Origin: Brotaphodocola faecis
GTDB taxonomy: Bacteria; Bacillota; Clostridia; Lachnospirales; Lachnospiraceae
Assembly: GCF_040096075.1 (NCBI RefSeq)
Contig: NZ_JBBMFJ010000017.1
Coordinates: 9,987-73,986, forward strand
Length of the DNA: 64,000 nucleotides
Direction of reading: 5' to 3'
Shown here: one piece after another, positions 42,338-51,694 of the stretch
How the letters are laid out: the number at the start of each line of letters is the position of its first letter
How positions within the stretch are numbered: the first letter of the stretch is position 1
Position numbers and translations under genes: made by a program
Notes under the pieces: model-generated
Told to the model about the DNA's origin: nothing
Databases searched by the model: none
What the model saw: the letters and a program-made list of their open reading frames with translations, nothing else

Positions 42338-42360
42338 TAATCCAGGCTTTCTTTACTTCT
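42310..42360 (+). terminator. terminator of the importer operon
   Basis: A perfect 20-bp stem (AGAAGTAAAGAAAGCCTGGA and its complement) with an 11-base loop. Its left arm encodes the last residues of the HAD protein and the loop holds the stop codon. Confidence 0.85.
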
Positions 42361-43147
42361 TTAAAATCTCCAATGAGGTATGTGTAATGATTGAATAGAT
42401 GAAATAACACAACATATGGCATTGCTTACTTATAAAAAAGTAATCGACTCAGCAACGAGAACGATTACTTTTTTAGATAGTATGAATTTAAGTGCTTCTT
42501 CATTCTACTGCAAAATCGCAAAGATAGCAAGGAAATGTGGCATCATGAGAGAGGTATTGATATATTTTCTGCTTAATAATGCCGCCTCATATCTGAAAGA
42601 GAGTAGTGTAGATAAATTATATGTATTTAATTTCGCCATATGCAATTCCAAAACCCAACTTCCTTCTCTCCCGCTATTTTCCTGACCTCTCGAAAAAATA
42701 TTTCTCCACTAGGTTCTCCTAATTTGTTCGCGCGCCGTCAGGCGTTTGCCGCCATCAGGCGGCTCACTCAATGGATAAATAGAAAGATAAATGGAAAAGA
42801 AAATAAAAACGGCGCTGATGCGCCGGCAATCAAGGAATTTATACAGCCAATGCACTCTCTTATTCAATGAAAAAGCCGAGGGAGCAATGAAAATTTAGAG
42901 ATATCTGCTTGCATATGGCGAAAATAAATACATATGATTATCTCAGCATTCATACACATCCTATATATTTTAGTGTAGAACATTATCGGCCATATAAAAA
43001 ACGGCCAAAAACCCGCTGTTGCATGATTTCCATATAGCAGCGGATTTTTGGCCGTAATTCTTTGCTAAAAATCTTCAATACATATCCCAGCCGGGCCTAG
43101 GAATATTCCTGGCATCCAGTGATAAATTGAAGCGTTTTCTCATCACA
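42361..43147. other. intergenic region with hairpins
   Basis: No convincing gene. It holds TAAAAAAGTAATCG / CGATTACTTTTTTA (42433-42475), a terminator-like hairpin, and a long stem ACGGCCAAAAA...TTTTTGGCCGT (43001-43055) that may end transcription of the lipoprotein gene on the minus strand. Frames at 42416 and 42640 lack ribosome sites and family features. Confidence 0.5.
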
Positions 43148-43546
43148 TTAATTTGCTTTCTCCACAGAAATAATGGTTCCTGTAAACGCATCCACTTCGC
43201 TGAGCTCTCCCGTATAGGTTACCGTTACCTCATCTCCTTCTTTAACATCTGATAAGCCTTCCGGTGCGGTATCGAATGTCATTGCATAGGTACCCTTATC
43301 GCTTTCAATCGTGAACATAAAATCCTTGATCTCCTCAATCTTTCCTGTCACAGATTCCGTTTTTTCCTCTGTTTTCTGCGATTCAGACTGAATTGTCTCG
43401 CTCTGGGTAGTTTCTGCCTGCGTTGTTTCTGCCTTGGTCGTTTCCGCCTGGGTAGGCGCTGCTGTGGTTGTGTCAGCCTTGGCACCGCATCCAGCAGCCA
43501 AAGCCGCGGTCATCATCAAAACTGCAATAAGATTTCTTTTTTTCAT
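43148..43546 (-). CDS. small lipoprotein with Thr/Glu-rich repeats
   Basis: A 132-residue lipoprotein. The lipobox is LAAGC (Cys20). Residues ~25-60 are a low-complexity linker made of TxAETT repeats. The C-terminal ~75 residues (VTGKIEEIKDFMFTIESDKGTYAMTF...GDEVTVTYTGELSE) look like a small OB-type beta barrel. It is likely attached to the outer face of the membrane. No enzymatic motif. The ATG follows GGAGGCTTTATT. Confidence 0.75.
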   Translation of the reverse strand: MKKRNLIAVLMMTAALAAGCGAKADTTTAAPTQAETTKAETTQAETTQSETIQSESQKTEEKTESVTGKIEEIKDFMFTIESDKGTYAMTFDTAPEGLSDVKEGDEVTVTYTGELSEVDAFTGTIISVEKAN

Positions 43547-43804
43547 AATAAAGCCTCCAAACTAAATAGATTTGATTTTTTTTAATTACACTAATTAGAC
43601 GTATTGAAACCCTGAAAAGTTTCAAAGCTCTAAAAATTTTTCATTAATTTTTTTATGGCTATCTGACGTATGAATAAGATCGTAAAGAGTCGTAAAATCA
43701 TCGTTTTATAATCTATTTCATAAATTTATTTTCTTATATCGAATATATAATTTGATATTTTGATTTTTTGTGGTTATACTATAAGGGAAAGGAGGCTTCC
43801 AATC

Positions 43805-45016
43805 ATGTTATGCCAGTTCACTTTTCAAAATTTTAAATCTTACAAAAATGAAACTACTTTAGATTATCAGGCTGCAGTACTTCCTGAATTCAAAAATACA
43901 CTGATCACTGAGACTTCTGCCTCTGATCTTCTGCCAGTTAATGTCGTCTATGGCCCAAATGGCGGTGGAAAGTCAAACCTGCTGCAGGCGCTTGCTTGCG
44001 TCATCTCTACGGTCGTAAAACCGGTGAATGAATTAAGGAAAAACAGACAGGGTTTCATCCTCCAGCAGAAAATTGATGCAGTTCCCTTTCTGTTTGATGA
44101 GATTTCCAAAAATGAACCGACCGAATTCCGGCTATTTTTCAGGATTGAGAAGAATGAATACTGCTACTATCTCGCCTTAAAAAATGATGAGGTTATATCG
44201 GAATCCCTTTACAGAAAAGCTGTCACCGGGAAGAAAACTGCCATGCTTTTTGAACGTGAGGCTGACAGCATTTCCCTTGGCTATACGATTAATAAAAAAA
44301 GCCTGAACACCAGCATTAACCCTAAGATGCCGTATCTTTCTTTCCTGGCCATTAACTATGACATTCCGGTCATCAGCGAGGTTATTACATGGTTTGAAAG
44401 CTGCATTATCCGCAGCTATGCAAATCCCGTAGTGGAACATCAGATTCTGTTAGCCAAAGATGCGCCATATAAGGAGCAGTTCATCCGCGCTTTAAATGAT
44501 ATGGATATTGATATCACCGGGTACCGCTATGATGAAGATACAAAGCAGCTCTTCATGCAGCGCACGTTATCTTCCCAGGAATATGAATTGCCATTCTCCC
44601 AGGAATCCGATGGAACCAAGAAACTTATCGCGGCCCTTCCGGTGATCTTGCTTGCCCTCAGAGAAGGACGCATGGTGATCATTGATGAGCTGGATGCAAA
44701 GCTTCATCCGAAGCTTTTGCGCTATGTCATTTCCTTGTTCAAAAATAAAGAGATCAACAAATATGGGGCCCAGCTTTTATTCACATCCCATGATATGTAT
44801 ACTTTAAAAAATACCATATTCCGCCGTGACGAGATCTGGTTTGCCGCGGAGAATGCTTCCCACGAAAGCGAACTCTATTCGTTGCATGAAATCCGTGGGG
44901 AAGATAACGACCGCGTCAAAAATACCGCGGCCTACGATAAGCAGTATCTGGAAGGACGCTATGGAGCTGATCCATACCTTTCCAACATGCTCGGAGGTGA
45001 TTTTGCAAGAGCCTAA
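43805..45016 (+). CDS. AAA-family ATPase (AAA_15/AAA_21, SMC-like)
   Basis: A 403-residue ATPase. The N-terminus CQFTFQNFKSYKNETTLDY and Walker A GPNGGGKSN (residues 50-58), the signature-like QESDGTKKLIAALP, Walker B MVIIDELDAKLHP, and the switch TSHDMYTL are all present. Such ATPases often pair with RloB or nuclease partners in anti-phage systems, but no partner follows. The ATG at 43805 follows AAAGGAGG; the upstream frame is not needed. Confidence 0.85.
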   Translation: MLCQFTFQNFKSYKNETTLDYQAAVLPEFKNTLITETSASDLLPVNVVYGPNGGGKSNLLQALACVISTVVKPVNELRKNRQGFILQQKIDAVPFLFDEISKNEPTEFRLFFRIEKNEYCYYLALKNDEVISESLYRKAVTGKKTAMLFEREADSISLGYTINKKSLNTSINPKMPYLSFLAINYDIPVISEVITWFESCIIRSYANPVVEHQILLAKDAPYKEQFIRALNDMDIDITGYRYDEDTKQLFMQRTLSSQEYELPFSQESDGTKKLIAALPVILLALREGRMVIIDELDAKLHPKLLRYVISLFKNKEINKYGAQLLFTSHDMYTLKNTIFRRDEIWFAAENASHESELYSLHEIRGEDNDRVKNTAAYDKQYLEGRYGADPYLSNMLGGDFARA

Positions 45017-45124
45017 AACTTCGAAAGAAAAGTGATCTGGATAAAAGCTAGATGAACGCCCGGATTTCTGCGGTAATCTCAATCATAGAGTTTCATCCTC
45101 CTTGAATGAATTTATTGTTAAATA

Positions 45125-45166
45125 TTCGTGCAAAGTATTGTTTTCTTCGTGCAAATGGCATATACT
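45125..45166 (+). promoter_or_regulatory. relB-yafQ promoter with paired operator-like repeats
   Basis: TTGTTT (45138) and TATACT (45161) are 17 bases apart. TTCGTGCAAA occurs at 45125 and 45146, 21 bases apart (two helical turns), fitting antitoxin autoregulation. Confidence 0.6.
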
Positions 45167-45195
45167 ATAATTGCCAGCAGAAAGGGGTTGATCGT

Positions 45196-45474
45196 ATGGC
45201 TGGAAATACCACAAACATCAGTATCCGCATGGACGCAGATTTGAAAGCACAGGCGGACGCACTGTTTACTGAACTTGGCATGAACCTGACTACGGCGTTT
45301 AACATCTTTGTGCGCCAGTCGCTTCGTGAAGGCGGCATTCCCTTTGAAGTAAGGCTAGAACAGCCGAACAAAGAAACGGTTGCTGCCATGCTGGAAGCGG
45401 AAAGGATTGCAAAAGACCCGTCTGTAAAGGGCTACAATGACCTTGACGAGTTATTTACTGACCTGAAAAGATGA
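45196..45474 (+). CDS. RelB/DinJ-type antitoxin
   Basis: A 92-residue protein. The N-terminus MAGNTTNISIRMDADLKAQADALFTELGMNLTTAFNIFVRQSLREGGIPF is the ribbon-helix-helix of the RelB/DinJ family. The acidic C-terminus (YNDLDELFTDLKR) should mask the toxin. The ATG at 45196 follows AAAGGGG. It overlaps the toxin gene by four bases. Confidence 0.9.
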   Translation: MAGNTTNISIRMDADLKAQADALFTELGMNLTTAFNIFVRQSLREGGIPFEVRLEQPNKETVAAMLEAERIAKDPSVKGYNDLDELFTDLKR

Positions 45475-45761
45475 AAGAAACCAAATATACCGTCAAGTAC
45501 ACGACCAGTTTCAAAAAAGACTACAAACGAGCAATAAAGCGTGGCTTGAAGATTGAGCTGCTGGAGCAGATCGTAGCGTTGCTGGCGATGGGCGAGCCGC
45601 TGCCGGATAAGAACCGTGACCATGACCTGTCCGGTGATTGGGCAGGCCATCGGGAATGTCATATTCTCCCGGACTGGCTGCTTGTCTACCGCATAGAAGA
45701 TGATGTTCTGGTGCTGACGCTGGCCCGCACCGGCACACACAGCGACTTGTTCGGCAAATAA
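45471..45761 (+). CDS. YafQ-type mRNA interferase toxin
   Basis: A 96-residue RelE-superfamily toxin. KYTTSFKKDYKRAIKRG at the start, DHDLSGDWAGHRECHILPDWLLVYRIE in the middle, and ARTGTHSDLFGK at the end match YafQ, with the catalytic His positions kept. It cleaves mRNA on the ribosome. Co-transcribed with the antitoxin. Confidence 0.88.
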   Translation: MKETKYTVKYTTSFKKDYKRAIKRGLKIELLEQIVALLAMGEPLPDKNRDHDLSGDWAGHRECHILPDWLLVYRIEDDVLVLTLARTGTHSDLFGK

Positions 45762-45869
45762 ACAGTCTGCCGCCGTATGGGGAAACCTGTACGGCGGTTT
45801 TTCTGTGTGCAAAAGTATGTCGTGAAACGCGACGCACTTGACAGGGGTACGCCAAAATACGGTAGCCCT

Positions 45870-46990
45870 TACCGCTCCGGCTCCCGGCCGAGCAGCTGTC
45901 CCGTTCCTGTCGGGACAGCTGCTCGGCGGTTTTGCGGAGCCGTTCCACTGCTTTCAAATCTTCCCGCATGGATTTTCATGGCAAGCGTGTCAGTCTGCTT
46001 TCCAGCGGTCAGCTGGTCGATCTCACGCTGCCATGCCTTCTGGGTGATCCCCTCGCCGCTGTCTTTCAGTTCTTTCAGATACCGGGCCGCTGCGTCATAG
46101 AGGATCAGTTCCCAGCTGTGGCGCTGCTCAAACTGTTCCCGTTTTTCCGGCTTTACTTTGGCAAGCTGCTTGTGGATGGACTTGTACTGGTTGTACTGTT
46201 CCCACATCTCCCCTCGCTCGGTAAGGGTAGCGATCCGGCGCTCGGCCTTGACGATCTTTCCCCGCAGGTCATAGTAACAGCTGTTCATATCAGCGATTTT
46301 TTCATGGAGCTGCTGCATAGACTGGATGCCGTTTGCCTGCAAAAAGCTGAACAGTGCAGCGTTTTCCTGCAAAGTCCGGATTTTGCCGGTGCGGGTGCGG
46401 GGAGCGTTCAACTGCTGCTGGGTCTCCCACAAGACGGTCAAGCTGCTTTGCTGCGTTTGTGGTTTTCCGTTTCGGCTTTCGACCAGCGATAAAGACGGGT
46501 AATGCGGGCTTTGATTTCTTTCAGCAGCTTGTTGTCGGCAGCGATCTGTCGGTTTACCGCCCCCTTGTCGGTACGGATGCCGCGCTTTTCCATTTGGCTG
46601 ACAGCTGTCCCTAGATGAACAGAGGGAATCTTATCAATGCCCTGCCGCTTGTAGCTGCGATGGTAAATGCGCTCCGGTCTGCCGGCAGATTCCAGCGACC
46701 GATTGGTGTAGGCCGCCCACGCTGCCCACGAAATCTCCACATTTCCTTTATCGTTCCAGTCGGACGTATCCGCTCTGTGATTTTTCCAGCCGCCTTTCCC
46801 ATCCGGGATACGCTGTCCATTCTCGTCCAGATCGTATGCCTTGCGGCACTTTGCGCCCCACTGTCCATTTTCTTTCAGAGGCCGGAGCGTCAGCATGATA
46901 TGGACATGAGGGTTGCCGGTTCCCTTGTCATGGATAGCAAAGTCAGCACACATTCCTTTGTCTACAAAGTTGTCCTTCACATAGGCACGC
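45870..46990 (-). pseudogene. MobA/MobL relaxase remnant, frameshifted and N-truncated
   Basis: From about 46985 downward the frame follows MobQ-type relaxases (YVKDNFVDKGMCADFAIHDKG, GNPHVHIMLTLRPLKENG, with the HxH metal site). At ~46440 the frame shifts (TVLWETQQQLN continues in another frame) and near 45960 it shifts again (MREDLKAVERLRKTAEQLS). The first ~100 residues with the catalytic Tyr are missing; the gene is fused upstream to a sigma-like gene. A relic of a second conjugative element. Confidence 0.7.
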
Positions 46991-47004
46991 ACAAGGGTGA
47001 TACA

Positions 47005-47365
47005 CAGCCACTTTGGAGCAGCCACATAGCATACCGATCTCCGCAAGGCTCAGTCCGTCAAGCGCATAGAGCAGGAACCAGCTGCGCTAGGCTTCGGTAC
47101 AGGTGTCCAGAACAGCCATCAGCTCATGTAGCGTTTCCACGCGGCAAAGGTATTTCTCCGGCGTTTCGCCGTAGGCCCCTACACCCTCGGTGGTAATGAT
47201 GTACTCATCAAACTCCCGGCCATCCCAACGCCGTCGCTGTTCATGGAACAGGTTCTCCGTTTTGTGATCGACCCGGTCAAGAAATTCATAGACTTCCAAC
47301 GTGACCTCCACGGTCACAGCTTGTCCGTTATAATTGATGGTAACTTCCATCTGCCTTTCCTCCAT
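47005..47365 (-). pseudogene. ICE sigma-like factor with nonsense codon, fused to relaxase remnant
   Basis: MEVTINYNGQAVTVEVTLEV, then WDGREFDEYIITTEG and CRVETLHELMAVLDTCTEA, is the N-terminal half of an ICE sigma-70-like factor. A TAG at 47087-47089 ends the frame. After it RSWFLLYALDGLSLAEIGMLCG continues region 4. The gene then runs into the truncated relaxase at about 47000 in another frame. Confidence 0.65.
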
Positions 47366-47660
47366 TCAGATTTTTTGGGTAAATCTGAATGGGGTGGCGG
47401 GAAACGGCACCGGGATAAAGTTCGGGCCATGCTGACCCGATGTTACGGCTCCATAGAGACAAAAAAGCGCCCGGACGGTATAATGCCATACGAGCGTCAG
47501 GGAATATATTTTGCTGTTTAGCTACATGGTATAGTGCATACTTCTTACCGAATTGCTCCGCTGCTGGGAACAGGCTTTTTTTAGCTTGTGCAGATCATGA
47601 GTACTGTGAAAAAAGGCAAAAATAGACACGGCGGCAATCCTCCTATATGCCGCCTTGGAT

Positions 47661-48034
47661 TTACACGGTGTTGCGTTCTTCTTTTTTCCGCAGTTCTTCC
47701 TGTTCCTCCGTGGATAAAAGAACCGGTTGCAAGGATGGTGGGATATAACGTTCCAAAAAATTGAAGTAGATTTCAATTTCCTGCGTGATGTCCTGGCTGC
47801 CTTTTCGGGCGCGTTCGTGGGCAAGGACTTCATGAAGTCCTACCACATCCATATAAACACAGGTCAGCCGTTCATACCCTGTAGCCTAAAACATACGGAT
47901 ATCCCGTTCATACTTTCCTCGGTTATAAAGGCCCGTCAATGCATCGATATTATAATAATCCGGTGTTTTCTCATGGCGCTGAAGAAGCTCCAATTCCTTT
48001 TCTCCCTTTTCGGAAAAGTGTTCCCGCTGTTCAT
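47661..48034 (-). pseudogene. GGDEF-type remnant joined to an ICE-like tail
   Basis: The minus strand reads DALTGLYNRGKYERDIRMF, a stop (TAG), then ATGYERLTCVYMDVVGLHEV: the first half of a diguanylate cyclase GGDEF domain. The catalytic GGDEF motif is missing. From HERARKGSQD on, the sequence (DITQEIEIYFNFLERYIPPS) is unrelated. So it is a double relic. Confidence 0.5.
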
Positions 48035-48211
48035 TTCCCCAATTTTAGTGTATATTCATACATTTCTTAATTTTTCGAGCAATTTGAGCAACTGTATCTT
48101 GGATTTTGCCTACTGAATATTGAGAAAATTTAGGCTGAGAATTGAAAAAAGGCTATCCCTTTATTGAGACAGCCTTTTGAATTTAATTTGACTCATCTAT
48201 CGTTTATTCTC

Positions 48212-49159
48212 TCATTCAGATTCTTCTCTGTATTCAAAGACGAACCACTTTTCATTCATATAAATTTCTATTGTATCGTCTGCCCCATACTGATAACCAA
48301 ATCCACTTCCAAAATTAGACTGATTATCTTCTGTTGGTATTTCAGTTCCATCGACAGTTGATGTTATTTCTCCATCCATAGTGCCACAACGTGCATCCAT
48401 GATGCTTTCTCTCCCTGTATCGTAGTATAATTTACCATCTATTCTTACCATAGGTATTCTATCCCACATGGCATTTGCTTCTGTCTGTTCTATCACGGTA
48501 ATTTTATAAACCTCTCCTAATTGTGCAGGATATGATTCCATTATTTCTCCGTTATAGCTAATTTCTACGAAATCTCCAATTTGTAATTCAAGGTTCTCTT
48601 CGTTTGATATATAAAACTTATCTGCTGAATCAAGTTCCAAAGAACCATCTACCGGTTTTACTATTATTGAATCATGATTCGTTTCAATTACCGATGCCTG
48701 AAATGTTACCATTAGCGGTCTATTATCTGCCGAAGCAAGCATTTCAGTTATACAATTACCTAAAGCAGGCGTTGGTTTATAAATTCCTTGATATGGCTGT
48801 TCTACATATTCGATTCCTTTATCTACATAGTAAAAAAGAGTAGTTCCTGCCGCCCCATCACAATTTATATTGATCGTAATAGAATCTTTGTTGACCGGTT
48901 CATCATTGATTGATTGCTGACTGGTTGTTTCCATATCCATTAGCATAGATAAAAATTCATCAATAAACTCCGTAGCTTCACCTTCAGTGTTAGGTGACAT
49001 AGCATATTTGTCACCGTCAGAGACACCAATCGATACAATATCCTCTCTCGCTGGCAATCTAATAGGATTCCCCTGTTCTTTTCTTCCACATGCACATAAC
49101 ATAATTGAAACAAAGTAGCAAAGACAAACAATACTGCATAATTTCTTTTTCATGGTCAT
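48212..49159 (-). CDS. unknown lipoprotein, 315 residues
   Basis: The signal peptide MTMKKKLCSIVCLCYFVSIM ends at the lipobox LCAC. The mature part is acidic and beta-rich, with an OB-like region around DKFYISNEENLELQIGDFVEISYNGEIMES. No family is recognised. It is probably a membrane-attached extracytoplasmic protein. The ATG at 49159 follows GGGGAGGATT. It stands alone on the minus strand. Confidence 0.7.
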   Translation of the reverse strand: MTMKKKLCSIVCLCYFVSIMLCACGRKEQGNPIRLPAREDIVSIGVSDGDKYAMSPNTEGEATEFIDEFLSMLMDMETTSQQSINDEPVNKDSITININCDGAAGTTLFYYVDKGIEYVEQPYQGIYKPTPALGNCITEMLASADNRPLMVTFQASVIETNHDSIIVKPVDGSLELDSADKFYISNEENLELQIGDFVEISYNGEIMESYPAQLGEVYKITVIEQTEANAMWDRIPMVRIDGKLYYDTGRESIMDARCGTMDGEITSTVDGTEIPTEDNQSNFGSGFGYQYGADDTIEIYMNEKWFVFEYREESE

Positions 49160-49596
49160 AATCCTCCCCAAAATATATTTCGTATTATACGTTATCTAAG
49201 TGTATATTTCAATGTGTGGGAAATAGCCGGAACGTGTTTTTATGCATTGTGAATGCATGTTTATAGGCTCGTTTTCAGTGGGCACACAATTCCGAAAAGG
49301 GAGTTCCTTTTCATCAAAGTACACCGTCTGATTATTGCCCGGGTATTCTTCCCCTTTTTGATTTTTCTAAGAGATTTCTATCTCCAAATCCCCGCTTATG
49401 AGAGGATACTCCAGCCCCTTCTTCTCAATATATTCTGACACTATCTGCAATGCGCTTTTTACGCTGCAGCCCTTTTTACATATAATTTTCATTCCATTAC
49501 TTCTAAATGGCACCGACCACTTTCATCTCAAAAGCATTATACCGCTTAAAAAAATTATCACAAGTTGCCTTATGGTAAGCGAAGCGGGTTTACTAT
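49160..49596. other. intergenic region without recognisable gene
   Basis: AT-rich DNA between two divergent genes. I see no coding frame with a ribosome site and no strong structure. Confidence 0.5.
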
Positions 49597-49625
49597 TAGA
49601 CAGAACCGCTCTCCTGAGATATAAT
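49597..49625 (+). promoter_or_regulatory. promoter of the MinD-like gene pair
   Basis: TAGACA (49597) and TATAAT (49620) with a 17-base spacer, 28 bases before the ATG at 49654. Confidence 0.6.
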
Positions 49626-49653
49626 ATCCTTAAGATTTGAAAAGGGGATTTTT

Positions 49654-50415
49654 ATGAATTCAGAAAAATATATAAGTCATACCGTTATGTCTCTTATTTC
49701 GGCCAAAGGGGGAGTTGGAACCTCCACATTAACCAAAGAACTGGCGATTGCATTTAGTAAAGACGTTTCCGTCTGTCTGGTTGATATGGCCCTCTCCTGC
49801 CCTGCCCAGGAAACACTTTTCCGCATACTTCCAACACGTACAATGGAATATCTGTTTAAGCACAAAACAGGGGATCTTTCCCCTCTGTCCTGGCAGGATC
49901 TGGAACCCTATCTTACGCCTGTCCCCGGTCGGAATATCCATCTTTTATCCGCCAAACAGGTGAAAGGAGCGTACCCTCTGCCTCTTAATCGGATCATACA
50001 GCTCATTTCTTCTTTGAAGGCTTATTTTGACCTGGTTCTTATTGATACCGATATGGCATCCACGGATGTTTCTGCGAAACTCGTGGAATTATCGGATCGG
50101 GCCCTGCTGGTCACAGATGATACGGAGTGCTCAATTAAAAACAATCAGCGCTTTCGTCGGCTGCTGACCCAAAAGCAGATCAGTTATGATCACATGCATG
50201 TGATCGCAAATCAGATCAGGAAAGAATCGCAGATGTACTCGGATCAGGAAATAGAGGCGCTTCTTCACATTCCGGTTCTTGTAACGCTGCCATACTATGA
50301 CCAGGTCTGGAAATATAATAATTCTTACCTGTCATTATATGAAGACCCGGTAAGTCCGCTCCAGCCCTCCCTGTCATCATTGGTGGACCGACTTTTCAAA
50401 CTTCTGGAGAAATAA
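49654..50415 (+). CDS. MinD/ParA-like (CpaE-type) ATPase
   Basis: A 253-residue ATPase. The deviant Walker A SAKGGVGTSTLTKELAIAF is at ~17-35, the switch region CLVDMALSCPAQETLF at ~48-63, and Walker B DLVLIDTDMASTDVSAKL at ~127-144. The family binds membranes or partner proteins and is used for positioning or secretion. No pilus or partition genes are near. It is followed immediately by a two-helix membrane protein with no gap. Confidence 0.8.
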   Translation: MNSEKYISHTVMSLISAKGGVGTSTLTKELAIAFSKDVSVCLVDMALSCPAQETLFRILPTRTMEYLFKHKTGDLSPLSWQDLEPYLTPVPGRNIHLLSAKQVKGAYPLPLNRIIQLISSLKAYFDLVLIDTDMASTDVSAKLVELSDRALLVTDDTECSIKNNQRFRRLLTQKQISYDHMHVIANQIRKESQMYSDQEIEALLHIPVLVTLPYYDQVWKYNNSYLSLYEDPVSPLQPSLSSLVDRLFKLLEK

Positions 50416-51018
50416 ATGATGCTTTTAAATAATGATCACGGTCATCCCCTGCCGGATGCCCCAGTGTTTTACAGTGTTCTTTCGAAAAACAAACAGGAGC
50501 TGCGGGCAGCAGCCAGGGCGAACCGTATGATGAAACGCTTCCACCTGACAATCCCCTATATCATCGCCTGCCTCATGGCTTACTATGGTTTTTTTCGCTA
50601 CTATCCGCAGTTAAAAACCAGTTTTTTAGGTATATGTATCCTGTATTATGCCGCGGCGTATTTTATCCGCTGGTATTTGGAACCACAATATGCCCTGTTC
50701 CTTTTGCGGCATCGGCCCTACTACCTCGCAGAATCGGATACGTTTCTCTTTTTTACCTTATATGGGTTAGAAGATGAAGACGGAAAACTGACTCAGGCCA
50801 GAGATCTGGCCGTGCTTTCCTGGATCCAGCGATGCAAAAAGCAGATCCCAGATGACAGCCCTGTCCTGCGTATTATCCAAAACAGAACTTTTAAAGATCC
50901 AGAGGAAGAAAAATATATTCCGATCAGTTTATATGAACTCATTCTCCGGCAGCTTGCCTTTCAAAATCCGGATATTTTAAATGGACTGAAATATTACAAC
51001 CGACAATGTGATAAATAG
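50416..51018 (+). CDS. membrane protein paired with the MinD-like ATPase
   Basis: A 200-residue protein. Helices lie at ~48-66 and ~73-92; the ~105 residues after them are cytosolic, acidic and helical (LYGLEDEDGKLTQARDLAVLSWIQRC). No family is recognised. Its ATG directly follows the stop of the ATPase gene, so it is likely a functional partner anchored in the membrane. A terminator follows at 51024. Confidence 0.65.
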   Translation: MMLLNNDHGHPLPDAPVFYSVLSKNKQELRAAARANRMMKRFHLTIPYIIACLMAYYGFFRYYPQLKTSFLGICILYYAAAYFIRWYLEPQYALFLLRHRPYYLAESDTFLFFTLYGLEDEDGKLTQARDLAVLSWIQRCKKQIPDDSPVLRIIQNRTFKDPEEEKYIPISLYELILRQLAFQNPDILNGLKYYNRQCDK

Positions 51019-51023
51019 GAAGA

Positions 51024-51064
51024 GGATCTCCAACGCCCTAGAATCGTCCGGAGATTCCCTTTTT
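51024..51064 (+). terminator. terminator of the MinD-like pair
   Basis: GGATCTCC pairs with GGAGAT(T)CC across an 18-base loop, followed by TTTTT. Confidence 0.65.
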
Positions 51065-51130
51065 AATTTACTCTTTATTTTCCGTAATAAAATAGTCGCA
51101 ATACCCGCCACCGTTCGCCAGCGTCTGTTT

Positions 51131-51530
51131 TTAGTGCAATAGGCCATGCTGAAGTGTGATCGTCACCTCATCCAACTTGCAAAACAACGGCATCAACTCG
51201 GATGCGCCTATCTTCTTCATATAAGTAAAAATAAAGCAGCGGGTAATAAGGTAGTAGCATAGCCCCATGACAAACGCATGAGTAAATAATATCTCCATGT
51301 AGTAGCCCACCTTAAGGTATTCACGCCCCAAGCGGGAGGCGTCCTTCACGATGAGGTTCGCCACCTGTCCCGCTTCGATCATCTCCACTTTTTTTTCCAT
51401 GAGGGCCGCTCAAAGTTCGTGCCAGAGTAGCCGTCATCCGCAAGGAAGATGGTATTTCAAAGCCTTTTTCTTTTGCATATTTCTCCAGCAGGGTGCGCTG
51501 AGATGAGATTTGTCAAGGGTATTTTCTTTG
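51131..51530 (-). pseudogene. serine recombinase remnant
   Basis: The minus strand carries pieces of the catalytic domain of a large serine recombinase in different frames: SSQRTLLEKYAKEKGFE, LADDGYSGTNFERPSW, and VEMIEAGQVANLIVKDASRLGREYLKVGYYMEILF. After that, unrelated sequence follows. Another sign of an old integrative element in this region. Confidence 0.7.
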
Positions 51531-51640
51531 TTAAGCATTTCTTCCTAAACTATACAAGATACAAAGTAGTGGCTTTGCTTAGCAACGTTCCGACAGTACA
51601 TTTATGATTCGTAACGCCGCAGACGTGAGAAAACAAATGG

Positions 51641-51677
51641 GGCAAGAGCGCACATGGATAAAATGTGCGCTCTTGCC
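51641..51677. terminator. 15-bp perfect hairpin after the ABC exporter genes
   Basis: GGCAAGAGCGCACAT and ATGTGCGCTCTTGCC with a seven-base loop. It lies 18 bases past the stop of the exporter gene on the minus strand. Confidence 0.75.
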
Positions 51678-51694
51678 CTGTTTTGCAAATGGAT

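Noticed and set aside
42416..42870. Open frames at 42416-42685 and 42640-42870
   Set aside because: No ribosome sites, no family features, and the first spans a terminator-like hairpin; treated as non-coding.
45869..46492. Plus-strand frames antisense to the relaxase remnant
   Set aside because: The minus strand matches relaxase sequence in three frames; the plus frames have no family resemblance.
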